Origin: a virus
Reading direction: 5' to 3' (one strand)
DNA length: 24,071 bases
IMG/VR virus record: IMGVR_UViG_3300009285_001596
Coordinates: 1-24,071 of that record
Shown here in pieces: positions 15,597 to 22,877 of this stretch (position 1 is its first letter; every line of letters begins with the position of its first letter). A model generated the notes under the pieces. The model saw only the letters and a program-made list of their open reading frames with translations. It searched no databases and was not told where the DNA came from. The translations under genes were made by a program, and so were the position numbers.

Positions 15597-16862
15597 CTAC
15601 GAGCCGGAAGCCAGTGAGCTGTACACAAAGGCGTTCGGGCGGAAATTGACGAGCATAATGCGCTCTTCAGCCCTGATGGTCTTCATGTTCTGAGCAAACT
15701 GGGCGTTCACCCATCCGACTTGAATGTTCGCTTGCTGCCGATCATACAGCGTGGCTCCTAAGCCGAATGCGCCGCAGAGGAAATCCCCCGCCGTCAGGCT
15801 TTCAGATTCCACAACCGGCAATCCCCACATGCGCGGAATCGCGCGGGTCTGGGGGTTGGCGAACAGGTACGCGTTCGTTGTGTCTTGTTTCAGAAGCTCA
15901 ATCGCTTCCCAATCTTCCGGGTTCAGCACAAATCCCGTTGCCGGAAAATGAGCAAGCTGAACCTGTGTGATCGCCCTTCGCAGGGTGTCCACGTTGGTAT
16001 CGCCCGCCACGCGCCGGTTGTATTCGGCTGCGATGGTGGTAATACCTTCCAGGTGTGCGCCTGTGCCGTCACCGTAGAGGATCTCATCCTCTTCCTCGAT
16101 CTTCACGGCGTAGAGCAGACGGCCATTGACGTACCCGATCAAAACGGGCGCATCGTCGGCAATCTGTTCCGTGATCGGAAGGGTCGTTGCAATCACGGTC
16201 GCAACCGCAGTCTGAAGCGAGAACTGAATCCGGCTTTCCGGCTTTGTTCCCTCTTCGGCAACCACCGTCGCATTACCGCGATTGTCGTTTCCGCTTGAGC
16301 CATCGTCGAACACATCCTCACGGACGTACTCGAGGGAACTGGTACTGATCGGCGTGACGTTCAGAAGATCCCGAATGTGAAGCTCCTGCTCCGGGACGGG
16401 CTGAATGATACCGGGAACGCGGAAAGGAACAATGGCCGCTCCGCCCGAGGCATCGTCAGTTGTGAGCGTGTCCTTGAAGAACGACTTCATTTCAACACGT
16501 GCCGTTCCGCCGGCGAGCTTCCGGTTCTTGTACGCATCGGCCTCAACAACGAGATAGCCGATGGACTTCACCTTGTTTCCGCCGAAGCCGAAGGTCTGAA
16601 TCTTCGTCTCGAATTGATCGAGGCGGCCATTCAAATCCTTCTGAATCTTCTCTGACAGGGTTTTGGCCTCGTCGGTCTTCGCGCCCATGTCCTTGACCTG
16701 TTTCTCGAGGGTCTGTTTGATGTCGGCCGTTCCCTCAAATTTCTTTACCGCCTCGTCGAGTGCTTTCTTCGAGGTTTCCATCTCCGCAGCAATCTTGACT
16801 TGCTGGTCCGTGATGGTTTTCAGTTCCGCCTTGACTTCAGGGGATAATGTGATTTCAGGCAT
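15597..16862 (-). CDS. Major capsid protein, HK97 fold
   Basis: The protein has 421 residues. The first 95 or so are charged coiled coil (KALDEAVKKFEGTADIKQTLEKQVKD), the delta/scaffolding domain normally removed by the prohead protease. The mature part carries family features: GGAAIVPFRVPGIIQP, EEGTKPES, LPITEQIADDAPVL, IEEEDEILYGDGTG, ITQVQLAHFPATGFVLNPEDWEAIELLK, and GLPVVES near the C-terminus. It assembles the icosahedral shell. It follows the protease gene by 13 bases and has a TAAGGAG site nine bases upstream of ATG. Confidence 0.94.
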   Translation of the reverse strand: MPEITLSPEVKAELKTITDQQVKIAAEMETSKKALDEAVKKFEGTADIKQTLEKQVKDMGAKTDEAKTLSEKIQKDLNGRLDQFETKIQTFGFGGNKVKSIGYLVVEADAYKNRKLAGGTARVEMKSFFKDTLTTDDASGGAAIVPFRVPGIIQPVPEQELHIRDLLNVTPISTSSLEYVREDVFDDGSSGNDNRGNATVVAEEGTKPESRIQFSLQTAVATVIATTLPITEQIADDAPVLIGYVNGRLLYAVKIEEEDEILYGDGTGAHLEGITTIAAEYNRRVAGDTNVDTLRRAITQVQLAHFPATGFVLNPEDWEAIELLKQDTTNAYLFANPQTRAIPRMWGLPVVESESLTAGDFLCGAFGLGATLYDRQQANIQVGWVNAQFAQNMKTIRAEERIMLVNFRPNAFVYSSLASGS

Positions 16863-16871
16863 AACGTTACT

Positions 16872-16878
16872 CTCCTTA
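16872..16878 (-). promoter_or_regulatory. Strong ribosome-binding site for the capsid gene
   Basis: The minus strand reads TAAGGAG nine bases before the capsid ATG, and its first three bases are the protease stop codon. It is one of only a few full SD sequences in the late operon and fits the high copy number of the capsid protein. Confidence 0.75.
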
Positions 16879-17583
16879 CTGTTTCAAATGGTTTTTGAGC
16901 GCCTCAACGAATACCTTGTTGGCCGCCTCTTGTTCCCCTTTGGCCGGGGATTGTAAGGAGTCCTGATAGTCCATGATCGCTTGTTTCAGTTGTTTGATCC
17001 TCAACTCAATATCGAAAGCCGTCTCGTCCCGCAGTTCGTTCCTCAACACGCGGTGGAGGTTGTCGATCTGCTCAACGGCCCTTTGAATGTCTTCTTTTGA
17101 TTTCATGCCGAGGAATGGTGTTTCCTCGTTTGCGCCCCATGTGACCGCCGAAAATTCCCAGAGCTTGAGTTCAAGGAGAACGTTCGGCTTGTCCTGTTCG
17201 CGCTGAACCTTGATGATGTCGTATCCGATGGAGTGTTCATTGATCGCTCCACCCTCATACAATACGAGCGCATCCCGGCCCCATGAGGTTTCGAGAACCT
17301 TCGTCTCGAAGTAGAGTCCTTTTGAATCTTCTTTGAGAACCTGCGGCTTGCCGAGGATATGATCCCGATAATGCTGATACAGCATGGCAACACGGTTCTT
17401 CCCCTCCGGACCTTGTTCTTCAATCGTCCGCTTGAATGCGCCGGGGCGGATGATGTCGTTGTCGGAATCGACGTTGTTGAATGCGGCCGCGTAGCCGGTA
17501 ATGATTCCCTGCTTCTTGTCAACATCTTTCAAGGCAACCTTCAGAGGAAGGCCCTTGTAGTGGATGGATTGGTTTTCTTTCAT
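16876..17583 (-). CDS. Prohead maturation protease, HK97 family (U35)
   Basis: The protein has 235 residues from the ATG at 17583, which overlaps the HNH-like gene stop as ATGA; a GTG four codons upstream is possible. The family core is visible: GIITGYAAAFNNVDSDNDIIRPGAF at 26-50, catalytic His candidate H71 in LYQHYRDHILGKP, and catalytic Ser candidate S118 in NEHSIGYD, followed by KLWEFSAVTWGANEETP. It cleaves the delta domain of the capsid protein and itself during maturation. The C-terminal 70 residues are helical and charged. It sits directly before the capsid gene as usual. Confidence 0.93.
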   Translation of the reverse strand: MKENQSIHYKGLPLKVALKDVDKKQGIITGYAAAFNNVDSDNDIIRPGAFKRTIEEQGPEGKNRVAMLYQHYRDHILGKPQVLKEDSKGLYFETKVLETSWGRDALVLYEGGAINEHSIGYDIIKVQREQDKPNVLLELKLWEFSAVTWGANEETPFLGMKSKEDIQRAVEQIDNLHRVLRNELRDETAFDIELRIKQLKQAIMDYQDSLQSPAKGEQEAANKVFVEALKNHLKQ

Positions 17584-18059
17584 TTCAGTGTCCACTTTCT
17601 TCTATTTCGCATTTGTTCGGAATGCGTCGCCCATCTACAATTCCTCGGCTCATAGTTGCCATCGTTGTTGATCCGCTCGATTGACATTCCCACGGGGCGA
17701 GATCCCATATCCGCTAGGAAATTCACGAAACTATGAAGCCATCTCTCGCAGACCGTGATACCTCGACCGCCGTAGTTTGTGAAACACTTTATATTGGGAT
17801 TGTAACACCGCGATTTCATACTTGACCAGGTTCTATATTCTCGCGAAGCATTCGACACCCCGCTCTTTGTGTGCCCTTTTGTGTGCCCGTGTTTTAAATG
17901 GGCAGGGTGTTCTCTTTGGATACATCCACAGCTTTTGCTCGTTCCATCCTTCAGTTTATCTTGTCGGACATTTCCCTCGGTTCCACAAGAACAGCGGCAA
18001 GGCCAATACCGCCAAACTGTTGTACCACGTCTGACTTTTTCGCTTTCGCCGACAACCAA
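17580..18059 (-). CDS. HNH-like putative homing endonuclease
   Basis: At least 159 residues. The N-terminal part has a treble-Cys segment (CRCSCG, then SCGC). The C-terminal part has the phage motif series EYRTWSSMKSRCYNPN, NYGGRGITVCERW, GMSIERINNDGNYEPRNCRW and EQMRNRRKW, a type usually annotated as HNH or AP2-like selfish endonuclease. The only usual start is the TTG at 18059, but the family's conserved N-terminal phrase continues upstream in frame (GQQCGRW at about 18079-18060). The frame is open to a TGA near 18120 with no ATG, GTG or other TTG. The true start is therefore unresolved, or the N-terminus has decayed. It stands between NanE and the protease, a place where free-standing endonucleases often enter phage operons. 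Confidence 0.72.
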   Translation of the reverse strand: MVVGESEKVRRGTTVWRYWPCRCSCGTEGNVRQDKLKDGTSKSCGCIQREHPAHLKHGHTKGHTKSGVSNASREYRTWSSMKSRCYNPNIKCFTNYGGRGITVCERWLHSFVNFLADMGSRPVGMSIERINNDGNYEPRNCRWATHSEQMRNRRKWTLK

Positions 18060-18085
18060 CCATCGTCCGCATTGTTGTCCCGGCG

Positions 18086-18754
18086 TTATCGCTGGTTGAT
18101 GATAGAACGTACAAACCTCCTCGTTATTTCAATCGGCCTTGTGATTGCGCTTCCTACACATACCGCGTGAGCGCCCAACTCAAATGCCCTACCCGCCTCT
18201 TCCGGCGTCCCGATCCTGCCCTCGGCGATGACTTTGCCCGGGTACAGTTTTGAAAGGGCGGCAATCAGGTCGAAGTCCGGGCCGTGAATCAATTTCTCTA
18301 CCGTCTCTTTCGTGTACCCCGAGAGCGCCGTTGTGACGTAATCGGCCCCGGCATTTATGGCATCGATCCCCTCGGCGAGCATGGACACATCAGCGACAAC
18401 CGTTGCATGTTCCTTTTTCGCAAGATGAACCATTTCAATTCCCGTCAATCCGTCGGGGCGTTTCCTGTGCGTTGCATCCAAAGCCACGGGCCCGGCAACC
18501 TTGATCGCTTTTACGTCTTCAATCGAGCTGGTAATCAGAACCTCTCCACCGGGATATTCCCTTTTCGTCAGGCCGATGATCGGGATACTCACTAAGCCAT
18601 TCACAAACCGGATATTCGCCAAACCACACACTCTTACTGCTATCGCGCCTCCTCGTTCGGCGGCAATGGCAAAAGCCGTAATCATGGGGGGCGTATCGAA
18701 TGGGCTCCCCGGTTCAGACTGACATGAAACTATGAGGCCGGATTGAATTTTCAT
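18086..18754 (-). CDS. nanE: N-acylglucosamine-6-phosphate 2-epimerase (ManNAc-6-P epimerase)
   Basis: The protein has 222 residues from the ATG at 18754, which overlaps the MuF-like gene stop as ATGA; a start ten codons upstream is less likely. It is a clear NanE TIM barrel: GLIVSCQSEPGSPFDTP near the N-terminus, GGAIAVRVCGLANI, IPIIGLTKREYPG with the expected Lys, VALDATHRKRPDG, ALSGYTKETVE, VIAEGRIGTPEEA with the expected Glu, and AVCVGSAITRP. It interconverts GlcNAc-6-P and ManNAc-6-P. In bacteria it usually serves sialic acid breakdown, but beside NeuB, NeuA and a sialyltransferase it can supply ManNAc-6-P for synthesis. Being wedged between head genes is very unusual. Confidence 0.93.
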   Translation of the reverse strand: MKIQSGLIVSCQSEPGSPFDTPPMITAFAIAAERGGAIAVRVCGLANIRFVNGLVSIPIIGLTKREYPGGEVLITSSIEDVKAIKVAGPVALDATHRKRPDGLTGIEMVHLAKKEHATVVADVSMLAEGIDAINAGADYVTTALSGYTKETVEKLIHGPDFDLIAALSKLYPGKVIAEGRIGTPEEAGRAFELGAHAVCVGSAITRPIEITRRFVRSIINQR

Positions 18755-19530
18755 TTGGGTACAAATCCTTGAGTGCAACGACAAGAAATTATCTGTTCTG
18801 CGCTTCCGTTCGGATCACCGGGAAACTCAAGCGCCTCTCCGCCGATATTGAACTCTGCGTGAAGATCAACCCTCTGGCCGTCGGCTATCAGGTGATCGTC
18901 CCTCACCCTTTCGTCACGCGTGGCAATCCATTCTTTCCAAAGTTCAAGCCCAGTACTCTCAGCGCCCATGATACTCCCGAAATTTGAGGCCCCGATTGTT
19001 TCCGTTCTCGCAATAACGAGGCTCCTTGCGCGTGTAATCTCTTCCGAATCGTTCCTGATCGCTCTTGCGATTTCTGCTATGCCCTTTCCTTGAGATATAT
19101 ATTCCTCAATCACTGAGGCGATTCTCTTTTTCGTTGTCTCTGTGATCTGGACAACCTTCCCCGCCCCGTTCTCTTCCATGTAATCGCGTACTCGCTTATA
19201 CCAGGCATCCCTTTGCTGCCGATTCGCCTTCATGGACTTTTGCACAGCGTCAAACGCATTTGCGGCGAAGGGGATTGAGACGAGCAAATAAGACGAGAGG
19301 AGCATCGCCTCAATCATGTTCTTCCTTCTGTCGATCTCCCTGCCTGCGGCAAGGGCCGCCTCCTCTGGTGTCTGAACCTTAAGGATCTCATCGGCGGCTC
19401 TGCGTTGCTGAGACTTTAACGTTCGGGAAACGATCTTTTGAACCGCCGGAACGTACCGGAGTCTCTTGCCGTTAAAGGCTTTCCAAAATGCCGGACGGTC
19501 TGCTTCAGATATGTTGTAAGGGTAGATCAT
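18751..19530 (-). CDS. Phage Mu gpF-like minor head protein
   Basis: The protein has 259 residues. The N-terminal two thirds are helical (SRTLKSQQRRAADEILKVQ, KANRQQRDAWYKRVRDYM). The C-terminal third carries the MuF signature: ARTETIGASNFG, then WKEWIATRDERVRDDH, ADGQRVDLHAEF, PGDPNGSAEQIISCRC. Members are minor capsid proteins associated with the portal and sometimes ejected with DNA. It follows the portal gene by 19 bases. No toxin-like C-terminal fusion is present. Confidence 0.91.
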   Translation of the reverse strand: MIYPYNISEADRPAFWKAFNGKRLRYVPAVQKIVSRTLKSQQRRAADEILKVQTPEEAALAAGREIDRRKNMIEAMLLSSYLLVSIPFAANAFDAVQKSMKANRQQRDAWYKRVRDYMEENGAGKVVQITETTKKRIASVIEEYISQGKGIAEIARAIRNDSEEITRARSLVIARTETIGASNFGSIMGAESTGLELWKEWIATRDERVRDDHLIADGQRVDLHAEFNIGGEALEFPGDPNGSAEQIISCRCTQGFVPK

Positions 19531-19549
19531 TTGAACTGCGCAACGATAG

Positions 19550-20914
19550 TTACACCTCTGCCTCTTTCAAAATCTTTTCCGCTTCGTCAATCACATCATC
19601 AAGATTCTCGTCACCCGAGAACGAGGCTCCCAAAGGAATCAGCCGTTGATCGCCGTCCGGCCCTTCAACTGCATCTTCTCCGATACTCTCGCGGGCTTCA
19701 TTCAGTGTGATGAGTCCGGCGCGATAGTTTTCTCTCGCTCTTAAATGCAGGGAGGCGCGTTCCTCCTGCAGTACTTCAATCTCTTCGAGCGAGTAGTCGA
19801 GGAAGTACTTCCCCTCTTCCCCTTCCCAACTCTTCACGAGCCAGCCGTTCAAGCCGTCTCTCAAGGCATCCATCTCGGGGATGATGCGCGACTTGTAAAA
19901 ATACCGTATCAAGGGATCGGCGTTCTCATACTTCGTGTCCCCGCCGATAAGCTGCTCGGGTATATCGAAGGCAACCGCAATCAACTTGCCTGATACCTCG
20001 AGGCCGTGAACCCAATCCATGTCTTTCGGATTGACGGCGGTTGCAATCCACGTCAGCATTTCCGCCTCGGTAACCACCGGAAGACCCTCATCGGGCTGAC
20101 CCGTCTGCGTCCGCCGAAACTTCTCTTTCACGTTCTCCACGTCCTGCTGCGTGATGCTCTCTTTCTTCACTCCGATAATCCCCGGCGATTGTCCCCCATT
20201 TTGTACCAGAGAAGTATTCCACTCCAGGTATTCATTCGATTGCGTGACCGGCCGTAAGGCCGCCTCAATCGGACTCATACCGATACGGGGGTCAAGGGGA
20301 TTGAAGAACCTCAAGTGCATGACTTGTTCCGGCGGCACTTCCTTTTGATCGAGCTTATACGATGTAATGGGGTTCGGGTACTCAAGAGCCCTGACCGTCA
20401 CCCTATCCGCCCGGTAGGGGAATATCTGCGTGAACTTCCCGGCGTTCTCACCCGTTAGCAAGGGCGGACCCCAGACAAAAGAATTCCCCATGATGAGCTT
20501 GAAGGATTCAACGGATTCCACAAATTCGCTCCACGTCTGAAGAATGTTCGGGCGTTTCAAAACCTCTGCGATGGGGTGAGCATCGTCGCGTTCAAACACC
20601 TCCTCCTTCATTCGCCTCGTCGGTTTTCGCCCAGACTTCACCAGAGCCCGATACTGCCGGAACTTCTGCTCGTCGCTCACCCGGTACAGAACCCACGGGA
20701 TCGAGCCGCAGCGCCGCGCAATCTGGGTAACGGCGGCATAGACGTAGACATTGGAGCTGTAGCCAAGCTTAGCAAATGACTCCATGTCGGCACTCATAAA
20801 CGCCGCGTGGTTCGTGTTGATATTGCTGAAGCTGAATCCCGAGAAAATCGTCTTCGGGAAGAATGCGGCCTTGAGTAGGGCGAGGCGCTTACGAAATGGG
20901 AGTTTTGTTTTCAT
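19550..20914 (-). CDS. Portal protein, HK97 family
   Basis: The protein has 454 residues. Family landmarks are SSNVYVYAAVTQIARRCGSIPW near the N-terminus, HPIAEVLKRPN, WSEFVESVESFKLIMGNSFVW, VMHLRFFNPLDPRIGMSPIEAAL, NGGQSPGIIGVK, FDIPEQLIGG, and the C-terminal helix with RENYRAGLITLNEARESIG. It forms the dodecameric ring at the head vertex for packaging and ejection. The start overlaps the large terminase stop by one base (TAATG). Confidence 0.94.
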   Translation of the reverse strand: MKTKLPFRKRLALLKAAFFPKTIFSGFSFSNINTNHAAFMSADMESFAKLGYSSNVYVYAAVTQIARRCGSIPWVLYRVSDEQKFRQYRALVKSGRKPTRRMKEEVFERDDAHPIAEVLKRPNILQTWSEFVESVESFKLIMGNSFVWGPPLLTGENAGKFTQIFPYRADRVTVRALEYPNPITSYKLDQKEVPPEQVMHLRFFNPLDPRIGMSPIEAALRPVTQSNEYLEWNTSLVQNGGQSPGIIGVKKESITQQDVENVKEKFRRTQTGQPDEGLPVVTEAEMLTWIATAVNPKDMDWVHGLEVSGKLIAVAFDIPEQLIGGDTKYENADPLIRYFYKSRIIPEMDALRDGLNGWLVKSWEGEEGKYFLDYSLEEIEVLQEERASLHLRARENYRAGLITLNEARESIGEDAVEGPDGDQRLIPLGASFSGDENLDDVIDEAEKILKEAEV

Positions 20915-22110
20915 TATGCGATAACCAATTTCTTCTGAGGTTTCATCTGTGCCTTCAAATGCGTATAGAGCGCATATCGCTTTGCATCGAGAAGGTGATC
21001 CTTGAACTTGATCGGCTCATCCAAGAGCTTTCCGTTCTTGTCCTTCTTCCACTGATACCCTGCCCGTTCCTTGTTCAGATTCACATTGGATGAGAGGGAG
21101 TAGCATTTCAAACCTCTGACGAGTTGAATGCCGGCGATGACAGAATCAGCGCCCTTATCCGCCGGGTGAATGTTGAATCCCGCGTTGTAAATCTCTTCAA
21201 TCCGGTTCTTGTCTTCAGCATCTCCGTAAATCGGCCGCTTCTTGTCGGGGACAAGTCGCTCCATCTTAACGATGAGCTGTTGATTCGTGAGGCCCGGTTC
21301 GTACAGTTTTTCCCGGAGATATACGCCCCGATCCTTGAAGCCGATATGCAGAAGAGCTGTCGGATTGTTGAAGCCGAAATCGAGTCCGTAAATCTCATCA
21401 TCAAAGGAATCAGGGAAAACCGGAAGGATCGTATAAGGGCGGTAAATGATATTGCTTCTGTGGCCACGCTCCCCGAGTCCGTAGATCGTCCAGTTCTCTG
21501 GATCGTCAACCTTGAGGAGTTCGATCTCCGTTCGTATCTCTTCGGGGAGGAATTCGATATTGTCCAGAAACGTTGACTTGAGAAGATCCACCTCTGCAGG
21601 GCGCTTTTCAATGAGTTCATAAATCCAGGACTCCTCTTCCGAGGGGTTGTAATCCATGAAGACTTGTTTCCCCGTCCGCCAGTTGAGCTGTCGGAAGTCC
21701 TCAATGGAAAGCTCGTTCGCTTCGTTGAGCCAGAGAAAATCCCGCTTACGGCCCCGGACCTTCTGGGGTTGATCGACGGAAAAGAATTCGATCTCGCTTG
21801 AGCCGAGACGGTAGATGTTCTCCGACTTGTTGTGTTGCTCTTCACGGTAAAGGCCATACTCTTTGAGAATGTGGAAAAAGTCCTTCATCGCCGAGGAGCG
21901 AAGGGAAGGCATGGTTTTGCGAACCACACTGATAACGAGCTTCTCCTGTGAAAGCATCTTGACAATGAAGAGTTGGCATAGGGAATAAGTTTTCGAGCTT
22001 CGGGTCCCGCCTTCGTTTATTACGAACCGCCTTGAGGCCGCGAGGTTCCGATTAAGGACGTTTGTTCCTTGTATCTCAAGCGTTGTGTTCTCCCGGCTTT
22101 CTGTGTTCAT
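20914..22110 (-). CDS. terL: Terminase large subunit
   Basis: The protein has 398 residues. The ATPase part has Walker A GGTRSSKT at 34-41 and Walker B FLWLNEAN at 125-132, with the coupling DYNPSEEESW after it. The RNase-H-like nuclease part has acidic residues in GLDFGFNNPTALL (D244), GDAED (D297) and KDHLLDAKRYAL (D371, D375). This is the PBSX-like Terminase_3 type that translocates and cuts phage DNA. The ATG at 22110 lies 35 bases inside the small terminase gene and has no clear SD site, suggesting coupled translation. The length is slightly short but both domains are complete. Confidence 0.95.
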   Translation of the reverse strand: MNTESRENTTLEIQGTNVLNRNLAASRRFVINEGGTRSSKTYSLCQLFIVKMLSQEKLVISVVRKTMPSLRSSAMKDFFHILKEYGLYREEQHNKSENIYRLGSSEIEFFSVDQPQKVRGRKRDFLWLNEANELSIEDFRQLNWRTGKQVFMDYNPSEEESWIYELIEKRPAEVDLLKSTFLDNIEFLPEEIRTEIELLKVDDPENWTIYGLGERGHRSNIIYRPYTILPVFPDSFDDEIYGLDFGFNNPTALLHIGFKDRGVYLREKLYEPGLTNQQLIVKMERLVPDKKRPIYGDAEDKNRIEEIYNAGFNIHPADKGADSVIAGIQLVRGLKCYSLSSNVNLNKERAGYQWKKDKNGKLLDEPIKFKDHLLDAKRYALYTHLKAQMKPQKKLVIA

Positions 22111-22378
22111 TCACAATCGTAATCTGAACCTTTGCAACGAGGGGACCACCGCCCTCTCCGCCGATCTGATGCCTCTGCATCGGTTTTCCGAATGCCTGAT
22201 CTGTCACGTACATTGCAGCCTTCAGACTTTTCCTCTTGAGGTGATGCCGAAGAACTTTTAGGGCGTTCTCGATGTCGGTCGCTTTGAGGTAATCCGCGAG
22301 GCTCTTTGTGCCTTTCGGCCGGCCTTTTGGATTGCCGCTCTGACCCTTTTTGAATTTTGATTCTTCGAACTTTGACAT
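22076..22378 (-). CDS. Putative terminase small subunit (DUF5681-like)
   Basis: The protein has 100 residues. It opens with the basic FKKGQSGNPKGRPKGTKS motif typical of DUF5681-type proteins, followed by a helical middle (NALKVLRHHLKRKSLKAAMYVTDQ) and FGKPMQRHQIGGEGGGPL, a phrase often seen at the end of the DNA-binding region in small terminases. It sits directly before and overlaps terL, which supports a role in recognising phage DNA for packaging. It is the first gene after the terminator region, so it is likely the first gene of the late operon. AGGGA lies seven bases before the ATG. Confidence 0.78.
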   Translation of the reverse strand: MSKFEESKFKKGQSGNPKGRPKGTKSLADYLKATDIENALKVLRHHLKRKSLKAAMYVTDQAFGKPMQRHQIGGEGGGPLVAKVQITIVNEHRKPGEHNA

Positions 22379-22423
22379 TTGAGCATCCCTGTTTCCTCAC
22401 CTGTTTTTCAGGCAAGCCGCAAT

Positions 22424-22460
22424 GCCCTCCTATCTCGGAGAACTTCGGAAGGGCTTTTTT
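22424..22460 (+). terminator. Hairpin plus T-run on the plus strand; 5'-UTR hairpin on the minus strand
   Basis: GCCCTCC at 22424-22430 pairs with GGAAGGGC at 22447-22454 with one bulge, followed on the plus strand by six T residues at 22455-22460, the layout of a rho-independent terminator. Nothing on the plus strand here encodes a supported gene, so it would stop only antisense transcripts. Read on the minus strand it would be a stable hairpin in the leader of the late mRNA. Confidence 0.45.
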
Positions 22461-22489
22461 ATTATGTGCGGCTTCGTTGAGTACAATAA
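22461..22489 (-). promoter_or_regulatory. Weak candidate late promoter upstream of the small terminase
   Basis: On the minus strand CATAAT (five of six matches to TATAAT) lies 17 bases after TTATTG, a poor -35 match. It is placed just after the upstream terminator and before the packaging operon, where a promoter is expected. A phage-specific or activator-dependent promoter would not show a good -35, so this is only a candidate. Confidence 0.28.
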
Positions 22490-22520
22490 AAAACCCGTGA
22501 CCGCCGTTAACGGTTACGGG
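22488..22520 (-). terminator. Rho-independent terminator after the methyltransferase operon
   Basis: On the minus strand CCCGTAACCG pairs with CGGTCACGGG (one mismatched pair) around a short loop and is followed by TTTTTTATT. It lies about 50 bases after the helix-turn-helix/zinc gene stop and separates it from the packaging genes. A further hairpin, GGGAG/CTCCC at 22530-22546, lies just upstream of it. This is the best terminator in the window. Confidence 0.82.
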
Positions 22521-22568
22521 CTTGAATGAGGGAGTGATCGGCTCCCACAACTCCCTAAGTAACTTTTT

Positions 22569-22877
22569 TTAAATCATTGTCAAGGGGTCGCGTGTCTTTT
22601 TCTTTTTGCGATAGTCCCGTTCCTTCTTGTTCTGACATTCTCTGCACCGTCCGCAAACCCCGAGAGGTCGATCCCGACGCGGTGAGAAGTCCGGTAAAAA
22701 CTTGAACCTCTTACAGCCGGAACACTCCACCATGAGAAGACCCTCTTCGGATCTCCGCGTTGTCTTGTATTTGCGCGGGCTTACCCCGTTCAAATGGTCA
22801 ACGAGAGTCCTCCTCGATACACCGAGGTAATCGGCAAGCTGCTTTTGATTTAGGAAGATGAGAATCGCCGCTTTCAT
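22569..22877 (-). CDS. Helix-turn-helix plus zinc-finger small phage protein
   Basis: The protein has 102 residues. Residues 11-30 form a helix-turn-helix (QKQLADYLGVSRRTLVDHLNG). A four-Cys zinc site follows: C52-x2-C55 (CSGC) and C78-x2-C81 (CREC), with KFLPDFSPRRDRPLGVCGRC between, a pattern common in small phage proteins. The C-terminus is a run of basic residues (KERDYRKKKKT). It overlaps the methyltransferase stop as ATGA and is followed by a terminator, so the two form an operon end. DNA binding is likely; a role in switching to late genes is possible but unproven. Confidence 0.8.
   Translation of the reverse strand: MKAAILIFLNQKQLADYLGVSRRTLVDHLNGVSPRKYKTTRRSEEGLLMVECSGCKRFKFLPDFSPRRDRPLGVCGRCRECQNKKERDYRKKKKTRDPLTMI

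Noticed and set aside
15539-15628. Longer NeuB starting at 15628
   Set aside because: It would overlap the capsid C-terminus by 32 bases and add 30 residues without family similarity; the ATG at 15538 starts the conserved N-terminus.
11017-18754. Reading the sugar genes as host DNA next to a prophage end
   Set aside because: They are interleaved with capsid, protease and connector genes on both sides and joined by overlaps, so they are part of the phage operon.
21108-21857. A 249-residue minus-strand frame inside terL
   Set aside because: It is Ser/Arg-rich and out of frame with a clear terminase carrying both Walker and nuclease motifs; a shadow.
22107-22550. A 147-residue minus-strand frame overlapping the small terminase
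   Set aside because: It would cross the terminator region and is out of frame with the recognisable DUF5681-like sequence.
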